Positions 32,468 to 42,800 are shown, numbered from the stretch's first letter. The stretch: DNA of 52,246 bases from Alphaproteobacteria bacterium (GCA_017444525.1 JAFSWL010000015.1:1-52246); one strand, 5' to 3'. The notes: generated from the sequence alone by a model not told the origin. Program-made: numbers and translations.

Positions 32468-34131
32468 TGGCTGATTTGCAAAAAGAAGGAATTTGGTTTT
32501 TGCCGCTAGGCGGTGCCGATGATATCGGAATGAATATGTATGTTTATGCTTGTGATGGTAAAATGATTGTAGTTGATGCAGGATATGGTTTCTTGATGGA
32601 TGAGTATCCGGGAATGGACTTAGCATACGCATCACCGGAGTTCCTTGATGATTATAAAAACGATATTGCCGGGTTATTTATTACGCACGGACATGAAGAT
32701 CATTTGGGGGCTATTGCACAGATATGGCCGCATCTGCAATGTCCGGTATATGCTATGGATTTTACGCTTGGCTTGATTAAAGAACGCTTAGGTGAATTTA
32801 AGATGGCTGATATGGTGCAGCTCAATTCGGTCAATCAGCAGCGAATTGTCGAAGTGCCGAATTTCAGCGTGGAGTTTATTCCGGTGGCACATACCGTTCC
32901 GCAAACCTGTGCTTTGGCTATTCGCACCAAATATGGTAATATTGTGCATGCAACTGACTGGCGTTTTGATGATGAGGCACTTTCTATGGTGCAGACCGAC
33001 TTTGCAGCCTTAAAACGCATTGCCGCCGAGGGAGTTGATATGTTAGTGTGCGATTCTACCAATGTAATGCTGGATAAAAAATTACCCTCAGAATCCGACG
33101 TGCGTGAAAATTTGCTGAAAATGGTGCCGCAAATAGAGGGTGGTTTACTGGTCACTTGTTTCGCCTCAAATATGGTGCGACTTGAGAGTTTGATTTTGGC
33201 GGCGGAAAAAGCGAATCGAACACCGATTCTTTTGGGGCGTACTTTGATGACAAACATTCAGATTGCGCGTGATTGTGGCTATTTTACCGATTTACCTAAG
33301 GTGTATTCAATTGAAGAGGGAAAGGATATTCCAAGCGACAAGGTAATGTATATTTGCACCGGTTCGCAGGCCAATTATCGCAGTGCCATGAGTCTGATTG
33401 CCAACGGTGAGAGTAAATATGTAAAACTTGATAGGAATGATACGGTGATATTCTCATCAAAGATTATTCCGGGGAATGAGGGAAAAATCGAGCGCATGCA
33501 GGAAAAAATGGCGGAGCAGGGCGCAACAATTATTACCGAAGAGACAGATTTGGTGCATACTTCGGGGCATGCCACCAAAGCCGATCTGAAAAAGATGTAT
33601 GAGCTATTGAAACCGGCAATCGTGCTACCGGTGCATGGTGATAAAAAGTTTATCCGAGAACATAAGAGATTTGCGCTAAGCTGCGGAATCAACGAGGTTT
33701 TTTCAACCAGAAACGGAGATTTGTGCTTACTCAAAGATAAGCATATCAGATGTGTGGAAATTGTCTCTACCGATATTTTGGGTTGGGATAGAGGGCGTGC
33801 GGTGCCGCTAGGCTCACAGCTAATAAAAAATCGTCGCCGGATTGCTTATAATTGCTCATTGTTTATCAGTGCGGTGGTCAAAAATCATGAATTGCTTGAT
33901 TTGCAAATGTCATCGATTGATATTTTGGAAGAAAATGAATGGAAAAAATTGGCTGCCGAAGTTTTGGAAAAAGTTAAGCCGCTTGCCGCCAAAAAATGCG
34001 CCGAAACCGAAAACAGAAGCCAATTGGAAGATTTTATCCGCGGACAAATTCGCCGTCGCGTTTATGCCGCCACCGATATTAAGCCGGTTACATTTTTACA
34101 CGTTAGCTATTTAGATAACGCTAATTCTTAA
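32467..34131 (+). CDS. rnj: ribonuclease J
   Basis: 554 residues, metallo-beta-lactamase/beta-CASP nuclease. Motif II is HGHEDH (His74, His76, Asp78, His79); HTVPQTCALAIRTKYGNIVHATDWR carries further ligands; DSTNVM, SGHATKADL and LPVHGDKKF are beta-CASP motifs. It acts as endo- and 5'-exonuclease in RNA turnover. Its last 11 bases overlap the end of the convergent glycosyltransferase gene, without a terminator. Confidence 0.93.
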   Translation: MADLQKEGIWFLPLGGADDIGMNMYVYACDGKMIVVDAGYGFLMDEYPGMDLAYASPEFLDDYKNDIAGLFITHGHEDHLGAIAQIWPHLQCPVYAMDFTLGLIKERLGEFKMADMVQLNSVNQQRIVEVPNFSVEFIPVAHTVPQTCALAIRTKYGNIVHATDWRFDDEALSMVQTDFAALKRIAAEGVDMLVCDSTNVMLDKKLPSESDVRENLLKMVPQIEGGLLVTCFASNMVRLESLILAAEKANRTPILLGRTLMTNIQIARDCGYFTDLPKVYSIEEGKDIPSDKVMYICTGSQANYRSAMSLIANGESKYVKLDRNDTVIFSSKIIPGNEGKIERMQEKMAEQGATIITEETDLVHTSGHATKADLKKMYELLKPAIVLPVHGDKKFIREHKRFALSCGINEVFSTRNGDLCLLKDKHIRCVEIVSTDILGWDRGRAVPLGSQLIKNRRRIAYNCSLFISAVVKNHELLDLQMSSIDILEENEWKKLAAEVLEKVKPLAAKKCAETENRSQLEDFIRGQIRRRVYAATDIKPVTFLHVSYLDNANS

Positions 34132-35098
34132 TCAGGCCTAAAATCCAGAATTTCTGCCGTAAAAATGCCAATAAAGTTAAACGTTGACGTAAGTTCAGCA
34201 TAGAGGTGCGTAAAGCGCCGGCAGCTAACAATTCTTGCAAATTTTGCCGTAGCATATCATAGCGTTCTTTATCCTGAGCCGGATTATAGCGTTCCAAATA
34301 TTCCTTAATGTGCATACCATAGGCATAGCGCGCGGCGATTCTTTGTAAAACTTTGCGTTGCTGCGGATAAGCAGCCGCAACTTCATTGATATGTATGCAA
34401 AGATTTTTAAACTCGGCAATTCGTTTGAAAGACAACGGCTTCAAAGTTTGGGATGTCTCGATAATGCGATAAGCAATCAGCGGAGTGCGGCAAACAACGG
34501 CTTTTTTGCTCTTTAGCAGAATTTCTATATTCAAGAGCATATCGTTAATCGCCGGCAAATCCAAAGAAAAACGAATATTATCAAACAATTCGCGCCGATA
34601 CAGCTTTGTCCACATCAATGTTTCTATTTTCTTTTTGCAGACAAATTTATCAACAAAAGGCTGTTCTGACACAAAATCAACCCGCGGCTCTAACACGGTA
34701 TCTGCAAATTCATAATCTCCATCGCCTTCAAAACGCAAATACGAACAGCAACTTATATCTGCATTTGCGGCGACAATATTATGGTATAAAATTTCTAAAT
34801 ACTGCGGATGATAAATGTCATCATTATCCAAAAAAGCAATATATTTTCCGTTTGCCAAATCCAGTCCATTGTTGCGTGCCGCACTGCCGCCGGAATTGGT
34901 CTGCCGATGAATTTTGAAACGATTGTCGGCAGCGGCAAAACGCTCTAAAATTTGCGGAGAATCATCATTTGAGCCGTCATCAACGCAGATAACCTCAAAA
35001 TTTTTAAAAGTCTGCGCCTGCACCGATTGCAGCGTGGTTTGCAGATATTTTGCGGAATTATAAACCGGAATAATTACGGATATCAATGGTTCAGACAT
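34121..35098 (-). CDS. GT-A glycosyltransferase family 2
   Basis: 325 residues. PLISVIIPVYNSAKYLQTTLQSV, CVDDGSNDDSPQIL, AARNNGLDLANGKYIAFLDNDD (DxD-type metal site) are typical of family 2. It transfers a sugar from an NDP donor to a glycan. It is the last of three overlapping minus-strand genes for a surface polysaccharide or LPS outer core. The acceptor is not readable. Confidence 0.92.
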   Translation of the reverse strand: MSEPLISVIIPVYNSAKYLQTTLQSVQAQTFKNFEVICVDDGSNDDSPQILERFAAADNRFKIHRQTNSGGSAARNNGLDLANGKYIAFLDNDDIYHPQYLEILYHNIVAANADISCCSYLRFEGDGDYEFADTVLEPRVDFVSEQPFVDKFVCKKKIETLMWTKLYRRELFDNIRFSLDLPAINDMLLNIEILLKSKKAVVCRTPLIAYRIIETSQTLKPLSFKRIAEFKNLCIHINEVAAAYPQQRKVLQRIAARYAYGMHIKEYLERYNPAQDKERYDMLRQNLQELLAAGALRTSMLNLRQRLTLLAFLRQKFWILGLIKN

Positions 35099-36159
35099 TA
35101 TTTATTCTCCTTTTGCGGGGCAAAATGTTCTATCGCAGCATTAAGTTTTGCTGCCACCACTTCGAGCGAATATTTTTTCCGGCAAAGATTATAGCCGTTG
35201 GCAGCGATATGCTCAGCCTGCTGTGGATTTTGCACGGCAGATGCCAGTTGCTCAGCCATTGCCCTAACATCACCGATGGCAAACAAATAGGCAGCATCTC
35301 TGTGCTCGGCAAAAATTTCCGCCGGACCTTCGGCTAAAGATGAAACAACCGGTTTACCGTGCAGCATTGCCTCCAGCAACACTATGCCGAACGGCTCAAA
35401 GCGCGACGGCAGCACAAAAATATCAATATTATCGAAAAATTCGGTTTTATCTTTTATCCAACCGAGTAATTTCACTTCATTTTCCAGTTTGTTTTGCTTA
35501 ATCATTCGGCAGATTTTTTCGTATTCGGCACGATAAGAATCTTGCGGTGCGCCGCCTATAACTGCCTTAAAGGCAATGTTTTGTTCTTTAAGCAGAGATA
35601 GAGCCTCAATAAACTCCGGAAAACCTTTCATCGGGTCAAAGCGGCCCATTGTACCTATAATCGGCGGATTATGAAATTGCGGCGGAGTAAATTCTCGTTT
35701 TTCGCTGATAAGATTCGGAATAGTAAAGATGCGTTCTGCCGGATAGCCTTTTTGTTTGAAAATATTGTGCTGATAATCTGTAATCGTAAATATTCCGTCA
35801 CACTTATCGACATGCCGAAATTTCGGATTATGCGACACCGCCACGATTTTGGCCCCGAGCAACCGCGCTACCGCCTTAAAAATATTGATAGCTTTTTTGT
35901 TGTGTACAATGATTAAATCCGGTGCAAATTTTTTGAGGCGAAAATAAAGATACGGCACCAGCAGCCAGTTGTAGTGCGTAAACGGAATCCGCACAATATC
36001 GGCAGGATTTAGCGTTTGCAATTCTTGCAGTAGTTTACAGTGCATATCCACCACGGCGCAAATTTGGTGATTATACAGCTGCAAAGCCTGCGTATAATCC
36101 AAAAACGCTTGTTCGATTCCACCTTTTACCCGACTTATCATCACATTAACGATACGCAT
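35098..36159 (-). CDS. GT-B glycosyltransferase family 4
   Basis: 353 residues. KGGIEQAFLDY at the N-terminus, GTMGRFDPMKGFPEFIEAL in the middle, FVLPSRFEPFGIVLLEAMLHGKPVVSS (E-x7-E motif) at the donor site define family 4. Start and stop abut the neighbours' stop and start, so the three genes are translated together. Confidence 0.93.
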   Translation of the reverse strand: MRIVNVMISRVKGGIEQAFLDYTQALQLYNHQICAVVDMHCKLLQELQTLNPADIVRIPFTHYNWLLVPYLYFRLKKFAPDLIIVHNKKAINIFKAVARLLGAKIVAVSHNPKFRHVDKCDGIFTITDYQHNIFKQKGYPAERIFTIPNLISEKREFTPPQFHNPPIIGTMGRFDPMKGFPEFIEALSLLKEQNIAFKAVIGGAPQDSYRAEYEKICRMIKQNKLENEVKLLGWIKDKTEFFDNIDIFVLPSRFEPFGIVLLEAMLHGKPVVSSLAEGPAEIFAEHRDAAYLFAIGDVRAMAEQLASAVQNPQQAEHIAANGYNLCRKKYSLEVVAAKLNAAIEHFAPQKENK

Positions 36160-37107
36160 TCAGTCCTCCGTTTCTCCATCCAGCAAACGTGCCAAAAATG
36201 TGCCGGATTCAGGCATTTTTTTGTATTTCCAGCTTAGTTTATGTATGCTTGTTTTTGCTTTTATAGCCGCCCATTTTTGTGCTGAATACGGTGCAAAAAA
36301 GTTATCCGCCAGTTCATAACAATCATCATAAATCAGCGGAGTTTGCGCCCATTGCTTAGCACATTCGGCAGAGTTTTCCACCATCAGATCAAAAAGAGAG
36401 TACCCGAAAAAATAATTTATGGTGCTGTTTTCATATTTCCAGTATTCAAGCAAAAGATTGAGCAAATTTTTCATCAGCGGATTGGCGGCGGCGGCCTTAA
36501 TAAACCAAATCTGAAACTGGTATAAATCATGGCAATGAAATGCAAAAAACGGTGAATCTGCAATAAATTGCGGTAATGGTGCGGTTAAAAACACCGTAGC
36601 ATCCATCCAAATCCCGCCGTATTTTACCAATAGTGCTACCCGCAGTATATCTGCCAAATGCGCGCGGGGAATGTAGCCTTTTTGATGTTTTTGCATAATG
36701 TAATCGGGCAGTTCGATATAATCGCGTATATTGTCGGCGGTAATTATTCGCAGTTCATATTCGGGGCAATATTTACGGATTGACTCGATACATCTTTTTA
36801 CCACCGGCGGCAAATTTTCTTTACCTTGCCACCAACAGGTCCAGATAATTTTCGGGCATTCGGCCGGAACGGAAGTATTTTTTTCGGACGTAACAACGTA
36901 TAAATAGCGGCTTAAATATTTTTTTTCCGCCAGATAGCGCAAGCGCTTAAATTCTGTTTTGCGCTGAGACTTGTTTTGGTAGCGTAGTGCCGTAAACAAG
37001 CGCAGCCACAATACGTATAGCTTTACTCTTAAAAATTCCGCACGGCGCTGACAATGTTTTATAATACCCTGCATTGTTGTGTTCCGATAAATTAATGCTG
37101 AAAACAT
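36160..37107 (-). CDS. capsular polysaccharide synthesis glycosyltransferase (GT32-like)
   Basis: 315 residues. IIWTCWWQGKENLPPVVKRCIESIRKYCPEYELRIIT, HLADILRVALLVKYGGIWMDATVFL show the Caps_synth/DXD sugar-binding fold (D-A-T as metal site). First gene of the operon. The start could be ATG 37107 or ATG 37074; neither has a clear ribosome binding site. Confidence 0.87.
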   Translation of the reverse strand: MFSALIYRNTTMQGIIKHCQRRAEFLRVKLYVLWLRLFTALRYQNKSQRKTEFKRLRYLAEKKYLSRYLYVVTSEKNTSVPAECPKIIWTCWWQGKENLPPVVKRCIESIRKYCPEYELRIITADNIRDYIELPDYIMQKHQKGYIPRAHLADILRVALLVKYGGIWMDATVFLTAPLPQFIADSPFFAFHCHDLYQFQIWFIKAAAANPLMKNLLNLLLEYWKYENSTINYFFGYSLFDLMVENSAECAKQWAQTPLIYDDCYELADNFFAPYSAQKWAAIKAKTSIHKLSWKYKKMPESGTFLARLLDGETED

Positions 37108-37182
37108 AATATATGATGTGTGTAAAATAGCAAGTGCTACGTTAGGTTATCGGATGATATTTTTGATGTTTAGAAGTTTAAA

Positions 37183-37221
37183 ATACAATAACCTGCCGGA
37201 GTTAGCGGCAGGTTATTGTAT
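37183..37221. terminator. bidirectional terminator-like stem
   Basis: Perfect 16-bp inverted repeat (37183-37198 with 37206-37221, core AACCTGCCG/CGGCAGGTT) at the end of the 37221-38432 gene. The T tract is short on both strands. Confidence 0.7.
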
Positions 37222-38432
37222 CATTGTTTCTCGGAAATGTAGTAGCATTTGGAGAATTCCTCTTGTATTCTCTGATACTGGTTTCGTATCATTGGATGCA
37301 AACCAAGTTCAGGTTTAGAGATCATCATTTTTTCCATTTGCATCAATACCGATTTTAGGTGATTCAAATAATTCATAAAATCTTGAGCCACTTCTAACTG
37401 TGAGATGTTTTCAACAAACTCAACTGTGTAAAGACAGCCTTTGTTCAGGCGAATAAAATCCGTGAGAGAATTATTCAAATCATCATCCGGAAATTTTTGC
37501 ACATATACATTGGCATAGGTTATTTCACCGGTACGAATATCCATCAGGCAACGATCCATCGGGTCGATGAAAAGACAATAGTGCTTGCGGTTGAGGCGCT
37601 CACGGATATTATCTTCCGTTTCATCGTCTTCTTCGTCTTCGGCCTTGTGTACGGCATCTTCCAGTTCGCTGCGGTATTCCATTTCTTTTTGCAGATGGTC
37701 TTCGACACAGGCAAAAATGGTGAAACCGGGAATCGGTTTAGAAAAATCGCTTTCATCACAGACAAACGGAGAATAATAAGAATATCCCAAACAGGCGCGC
37801 TCCTCCGGAGTGAGCTTGATGTCTGTCGTGCGCGCTTTTTTTATGGCTTGTGACATTTTATCGAAGCCGCATCGTGGCAGATAATATTCAAGCAATTCGC
37901 GGCTGTTAGCACCGATTGGTGTTTCTCCGGCCCGTGAGGGATAAGAGGCATCCAATATCAATTCAAGATTGCGGCGCAAAATGGTCTCTTTGTGTGAAGC
38001 AGAAACGTACAGTTTGTGATAAAACTCATCCAAGCGATTTCTGCAATCTTTGATACTGAAATTTTTGCTGATTAAAGCGGCACAATAAGCATCAGTAACC
38101 GAATCGATGCATAAATTCACATCAATCGGAAGCTTCAATTTTTCGGCTATTTCCTGCAAAAAGTCGTATTGCCACGGCACCGGTCGACAAAAGCTGATAT
38201 CCTTGATTTCTCCGAGAATGCCATCTTCCATCTCATCAATTAAGTCAATCAACTTCCACAGCTCGTTTAAGTCATCTTCATTACGACATAAGCGGACAAT
38301 GGCAGTAATCGGCAAATCTTTCTCGGCTACCAGATCATATAGATTGTGCATGCCGATGAAAAAATTGCGGAACACGCGTTGCCACAGCCATGTTTTGTGT
38401 TTGAGGTAATCTAAAAGTTTTTTGGTATTCAT
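37221..38432 (-). CDS. hypothetical cytoplasmic protein
   Basis: 403 residues without signal peptide or membrane segment. It contains an acidic run (HKAEDEEDDETEDNIRERLN) and otherwise looks globular: CLFIDPMDRCLMDIRTGEITYANVYVQKF, ELGLHPMIRNQYQRIQEEF. I do not recognise the family. It stands alone between terminators. Base composition matches the core genome, so it is probably resident. Confidence 0.75.
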   Translation of the reverse strand: MNTKKLLDYLKHKTWLWQRVFRNFFIGMHNLYDLVAEKDLPITAIVRLCRNEDDLNELWKLIDLIDEMEDGILGEIKDISFCRPVPWQYDFLQEIAEKLKLPIDVNLCIDSVTDAYCAALISKNFSIKDCRNRLDEFYHKLYVSASHKETILRRNLELILDASYPSRAGETPIGANSRELLEYYLPRCGFDKMSQAIKKARTTDIKLTPEERACLGYSYYSPFVCDESDFSKPIPGFTIFACVEDHLQKEMEYRSELEDAVHKAEDEEDDETEDNIRERLNRKHYCLFIDPMDRCLMDIRTGEITYANVYVQKFPDDDLNNSLTDFIRLNKGCLYTVEFVENISQLEVAQDFMNYLNHLKSVLMQMEKMMISKPELGLHPMIRNQYQRIQEEFSKCYYISEKQ

Positions 38433-38499
38433 ATAATTGTAGTTTTAATAATTTAACATTGTAGCTGGATTAAAACATAAAAAGAGCTTTTTGTAAAGT

Positions 38500-39465
38500 T
38501 TAATCTCTTGGCTTTTTTATTTTATTTTCGATAAATTGTAGGAGTTCGTCCGGTTTATCCCATACAACTGCAATTTCCAATACATTGATGCTTTTATGGT
38601 ACAGCATCGGAATTTTTACAAAATCTTTGCTGGTGGTATAAACTTCGGCATTTAATTGTTTAGCCTTTTGCAGGATATTTTCTAATTCTTTTTTATTGTA
38701 GAAATGATGGTCCGGAAAATCAATTGTTTCAATAACATTATATCCCTGTTGTTGCAGAGTGTGATAAAATTTTTGCGGATGCCCGATACCGGCAAAAGCA
38801 ATGATGTCGGTGTTGTTTATAGTGGTTTGAGTCGGTTCGGTATGTGCAAAGAATATCGGTAGTTTGGAACGTTGGGCTAAATTATGTTTGTCTTTACCCA
38901 AAATTACCAGCGCATCCGCACGCTTAATGCCATTATCAAAAGTTTCACGCAAAGGACCGGCCGGAATAATTTTGCCGTTGCCAATGCCATAATGGCCGTC
39001 AAACACCAAAAATGATAAATCCTTTTGTAATGTCGGATTTTGAAAGCCGTCATCCATCACAATAACATCAGCTCCTTCTTTTACTGCCAATTCCGCTCCG
39101 GCATAACGATCGGCATTAACAACCACTGGAGCTTGCTCAGCTAGCAGTAAAGGTTCATCTCCAACCTCCAATGCTGTATGTTTTTTATTGTTTACCAACA
39201 CGTTTTGCAGTTTGCCGCCGTAGCCGCGTGTAACAAAAATCGGGTGGTACATGGCGGTTGCAAGTATTTTGGCTACGGCTACGGATACCGGAGTTTTACC
39301 GGTGCCTCCGGCTGTTATGTTTCCAATACAGATTACAGGAACAGAGGTTTTGCGCGGTTTATGCAGTTTTAGCCGCAATTCGGTCGCCAGTCCATACAAC
39401 TGCCCGACAGGAGACAGTATTTTCGAGACTAAAGAATTTGATTGCCAGTATTTAGGAGTCTTCAT
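38500..39465 (-). CDS. lpxK: tetraacyldisaccharide 4'-kinase LpxK
   Basis: 321 residues. VPVICIGNITAGGTGKTPV with P-loop GGTGKT at 53-58, FVTRGYGGKL, VGDEPLLLA, DVIVMDDGFQNPTL and AFAGIGHPQKF are family landmarks. It phosphorylates the lipid A disaccharide at the inner membrane. Its start overlaps waaA by 14 nt; order waaA-lpxK in one operon is common in alphaproteobacteria. Confidence 0.95.
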   Translation of the reverse strand: MKTPKYWQSNSLVSKILSPVGQLYGLATELRLKLHKPRKTSVPVICIGNITAGGTGKTPVSVAVAKILATAMYHPIFVTRGYGGKLQNVLVNNKKHTALEVGDEPLLLAEQAPVVVNADRYAGAELAVKEGADVIVMDDGFQNPTLQKDLSFLVFDGHYGIGNGKIIPAGPLRETFDNGIKRADALVILGKDKHNLAQRSKLPIFFAHTEPTQTTINNTDIIAFAGIGHPQKFYHTLQQQGYNVIETIDFPDHHFYNKKELENILQKAKQLNAEVYTTSKDFVKIPMLYHKSINVLEIAVVWDKPDELLQFIENKIKKPRD

Positions 39466-40729
39466 TAACCATATATCCTTGAATTTTTTCCACTATGCCG
39501 TCCAATACCTTGGCTTCGCTAGTAGCCCAATTGTAAGCCAAACTGCGCTTGGCCTCCAATAATTCTTTGTTGCCAAGCAGCTGATCAACCATATCAATCA
39601 ATTCCAAGACATCGTTAACCTGAATGATCCCGTCTGCGTGTTTGGCACGATTCATTGCATCGGTAAAGTTATGCATATGCGGGCCGACAATTACGGCATC
39701 ACGACAACGTGACGGCTCCATAAAGTTTTGACCTCCGTGCGGAATGAGAGAGCCGCCGATAAATACTATCGGTGCGATTTCATACCATATTCCCATCTCA
39801 CCGATGGTGTCAGCTACATAAACTTCGGTCTCGGTGGTTATAGGTTCTCCGGCTGAACGCAAAGCAACCTTCAAACCATAATCTTTCTCAAGTTTTTCTT
39901 TAATTTCGGCACCGCGGTTCGGATGGCGCGGAGCAATTAACGTGAGTAATCCGGTGTACTTTTGTTGCAGATCTTTTAAAAAACGTCCGATTTTAAATTC
40001 TTCGTCGTTATGAGTTGAACTGACCAACCACAATGGACGTTCGCCGATTTGTCTCAGAATTTCAGTCTTCTTTTCCTGATCAACCGGTATCGGAAGTCCG
40101 GCATATTTCAAGTTGCCGAGGCACATGGCGTCTTTGGCTCCCAAAAGCCGCAAGCGATAAGCATCTTCTTCTGATTGTCCGAGACAAGCGGTAAAACAAT
40201 CCAACAACTCTTTAATAATGAATTCAAATTGCTGCCAACGCTTAAATGATTTATTGGAAATACGCCCGTTAATCAAAATCAGCGGAATATTGCGGCGTTT
40301 AATCGAAGACAGCATCGCCGGCCAAAATTCGGATTCAAACCACAAGGCAATGGTTGGTTGCCAATGACGTACAAAGCGAGTGGTGAATACCGGATTATCT
40401 ATGGGCAAATATTGATGAAATGCGCGTTCAGGTAATCGTTTTGCCATAACCTCGGCCGAAGTGGTGGTGCCGGTTGTAACCATTATATGAATATCAGGAT
40501 AAAGTTCTAGTAAGCGGTTAATTAAAGGGAGCATGGAAATTGATTCTCCGACCGAAGCACCGTGCAACCAAACTAACCGCCCTTGAGGGCGTTCTTTAAT
40601 CGGGCGACCGATCCGTTCGTTAAAGCGTTTGGTATCTTCTTTGCCGATTTTTTTACGTTTTTCTATATAACGCCGAATTGCTATCGGGTATAAAATGCGG
40701 ATAATAGTATTATAAAGGCCTATAAACAT
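39452..40729 (-). CDS. waaA: Kdo transferase WaaA (KdtA)
   Basis: 425 residues, GT-B membrane-associated transferase. WLHGASVGESISMLPLINRL, FHQYLPIDNP, ALWFESEFWPAML, LINGRIS, STHNDEE, PRHPNRG and IGGSLIPHGGQNFMEPSRC are diagnostic. It adds Kdo from CMP-Kdo (made by KdsB, 10083) to lipid IVA. Confidence 0.95.
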   Translation of the reverse strand: MFIGLYNTIIRILYPIAIRRYIEKRKKIGKEDTKRFNERIGRPIKERPQGRLVWLHGASVGESISMLPLINRLLELYPDIHIMVTTGTTTSAEVMAKRLPERAFHQYLPIDNPVFTTRFVRHWQPTIALWFESEFWPAMLSSIKRRNIPLILINGRISNKSFKRWQQFEFIIKELLDCFTACLGQSEEDAYRLRLLGAKDAMCLGNLKYAGLPIPVDQEKKTEILRQIGERPLWLVSSTHNDEEFKIGRFLKDLQQKYTGLLTLIAPRHPNRGAEIKEKLEKDYGLKVALRSAGEPITTETEVYVADTIGEMGIWYEIAPIVFIGGSLIPHGGQNFMEPSRCRDAVIVGPHMHNFTDAMNRAKHADGIIQVNDVLELIDMVDQLLGNKELLEAKRSLAYNWATSEAKVLDGIVEKIQGYMVNEDS

Positions 40730-40739
40730 TCAATTTTCC

Positions 40740-41495
40740 TTATTTTTTATGTTGTTCTTCGTATATCTCTTTGCGGCTTTTGCGTGGACGTTTTCCTTTG
40801 GAAATATAAGGAATCCCCATTTGGCGATCCAACTTCCAAGTTAATTTATTTAAGTTGTCTTCAATTTGTTGCCGATATTCTTCAAGTTGCTCCGGTGTGG
40901 CATCGGCCGGAATGAATACCGGAGGTGTTATGGCATACATACCTTTATGAAAAGGCAAGGGAATCAACATGTCGTCCCAACTTTTGGTAACAATTATCGA
41001 GCCGGAGATGCTGTAAGTGATCCCCATAATCGGTTTGCCTGATTTTTGAGCATAAAACAAAGGACTCATCGATAGTTCCATACTCGGGCCGCGCGGGCCA
41101 TCCGGAATAATGGCGATGCTGTTTCCTTGTTTGAGATTTTGCATCAGTTCCAAAGCAGCTTCTTTAGCGTTTTTATCGCTGGAACCGCTGATATGTCCGA
41201 TACCGAATTTTTCTAAAATATGCATAATCATACGACCATCGCGATGTGGAGAAACCAGCGCATTAAGTTTGCTGCTTTTGTTCCAAAAATATGGCATTAT
41301 TAGAGTGCGTCCGTGCCAACCGATGACAATTATGCTGTTGTGTTGTTTTATGGTTTCGTAAGTTTCTTTTACGCCGGTAACCGATTGCCAACGTGTCGTC
41401 AATCCGACAAATTTTAGGTAATAAAAAGCCAAATTGCCTATCAATTTTTCGGCAATCGGAGAGTTAATAATGTTTTTTATCCACTGTGGCTTCAT
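40740..41495 (-). CDS. DUF374 lysophospholipid acyltransferase-like protein
   Basis: 251 residues, first gene of the lipid A operon. VIGWHGRTLIMPYF holds the HxxxxD-region histidine, and LVSPHRDGRMI, IIPDGPRGPSMELSM, KPIMGITYS are DUF374 landmarks. In alphaproteobacteria it stands next to waaA and is thought to acylate lipid A or phospholipid; the substrate is not proven here. Confidence 0.88.
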   Translation of the reverse strand: MKPQWIKNIINSPIAEKLIGNLAFYYLKFVGLTTRWQSVTGVKETYETIKQHNSIIVIGWHGRTLIMPYFWNKSSKLNALVSPHRDGRMIMHILEKFGIGHISGSSDKNAKEAALELMQNLKQGNSIAIIPDGPRGPSMELSMSPLFYAQKSGKPIMGITYSISGSIIVTKSWDDMLIPLPFHKGMYAITPPVFIPADATPEQLEEYRQQIEDNLNKLTWKLDRQMGIPYISKGKRPRKSRKEIYEEQHKK

Positions 41496-41575
41496 TGCGT
41501 TTCACATTTACTTTTCTCCATCATACAATATTTTTTTTGAATTACAATCCGAAAAAAAAAATATTATGTGTTTTT

Positions 41576-41604
41576 TTGCAATTTTGTGCTTAAATCAGTT
41601 TATA
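41576..41604 (+). promoter_or_regulatory. probable promoter of the PreT-like gene
   Basis: TTGCAA (41576-41581), 17 bp, TTTATA (41599-41604), 17 nt before a strong AGGAGGG ribosome binding site. Confidence 0.45.
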
Positions 41605-41621
41605 TAGCAAAGGAGGGAAAT

Positions 41622-42800
41622 ATGACGAGACTGTATCTCAGTAAAGCACAATTCGCAGCAGAGCTTGAGAAATGTTTGCAATGCAAGGCAAAACCTTGTG
41701 AAAATGCGTGTCCGGTACATTGTTCGCCGCATGATTTTATTGCGGCTGCCAAGTCCGGAAATGTGCAGATTGCGGCAAAGTTGATTGATAAGCAGAATCC
41801 TCTGGGAGAAGCATGCGGATTGATATGCCCCGATAAGTTTTGTCAGCAAGTGTGCTTGCGTCGGTATCTCGATGCTCCGATTCAAATTCCGGCCGTTCAG
41901 GCAGAAATAATGCGTCAAGCCAGAGAAAATAGGTTGCTTGAACCAATTGCGGCTCTTAAACCTAACGGTAAAAAAATAGCAATAATAGGTGCCGGCCCGG
42001 CTGGAATAGGGGCTGCTTCCGAGTTAATAAAAAACGGGTTCGGTGTGACGGTTTTCGAACGCAGACCTTCGGTGGGTGGTGCACTGAATCTGATACCATC
42101 CGAACGTCTGCCGCAAGAAATTACGGCATACGGTTGGCAACGTTTGAGGGAAAGCGGTGCACTCGAAATGAAGTTCGATTTTGCGGTTGAAGGTTATGAT
42201 TTATTGCTGCAACATGGTTTTTCTGCAGTAGTTGTTGCAGTCGGTGAGCAAAAAAGTCGTACGTTGGGAATCGTCGGAGAAGAATTTTGTATTGATTATA
42301 CAAAATATTTGCAAAACCCCAAAAAATATGCGACTGCCGGCAATGTAGCGATTATCGGTGGCGGCGCGGCAGCAGTTGATTGTGCCGTTACGGCTGTAAA
42401 ACAAGGAGCAAAACATACGGAAATGTTTGTGCGTCGCAGTTTGAGTGATATGCGGATAACTGACAAAGAGAGGAAATCTTTGTTAGAAAACAGAGTAGAT
42501 ATCAGTACAATGACACGTCCCGTAAAAATTGAAAACAATAATGGAGAAACCATTATTGTTCATACCTGTAAAACGCAATTTGATGCAAAAGGTCGATTAA
42601 CTGATATTCCGTATACAGAAATAGCCAGAGGCGGGTTTTATTATATTATTTTGGCATTGGGATCAATCCGTGACGGTGAGCCGTGCGAATCGGAAAATAT
42701 TTATTATGCCGGAGATTTTATCATGGGCGGTTCGACGGCGGTGGAGGCAATTGCTTCCGGCAAAAAAGTTGCCGAAGCCATTGTATCAAAGTACGGGTAA
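41622..42800 (+). CDS. GltD/PreT-like NAD(P)H-dependent Fe-S flavoprotein
   Basis: 392 residues from ATG 41622. N-terminal [4Fe-4S] domain with Cys18, 21, 26, 30 (CLQCKAKPCENAC) and Cys65, 69, 74, 78; then FAD motif GAGPAG (123-128) and a second nucleotide motif IIGGGAAAVDCA. The layout equals the glutamate synthase small subunit and dihydropyrimidine dehydrogenase PreT. No GltB or PreA partner adjoins, so the acceptor is open. Confidence 0.87.
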   Translation: MTRLYLSKAQFAAELEKCLQCKAKPCENACPVHCSPHDFIAAAKSGNVQIAAKLIDKQNPLGEACGLICPDKFCQQVCLRRYLDAPIQIPAVQAEIMRQARENRLLEPIAALKPNGKKIAIIGAGPAGIGAASELIKNGFGVTVFERRPSVGGALNLIPSERLPQEITAYGWQRLRESGALEMKFDFAVEGYDLLLQHGFSAVVVAVGEQKSRTLGIVGEEFCIDYTKYLQNPKKYATAGNVAIIGGGAAAVDCAVTAVKQGAKHTEMFVRRSLSDMRITDKERKSLLENRVDISTMTRPVKIENNNGETIIVHTCKTQFDAKGRLTDIPYTEIARGGFYYIILALGSIRDGEPCESENIYYAGDFIMGGSTAVEAIASGKKVAEAIVSKYG

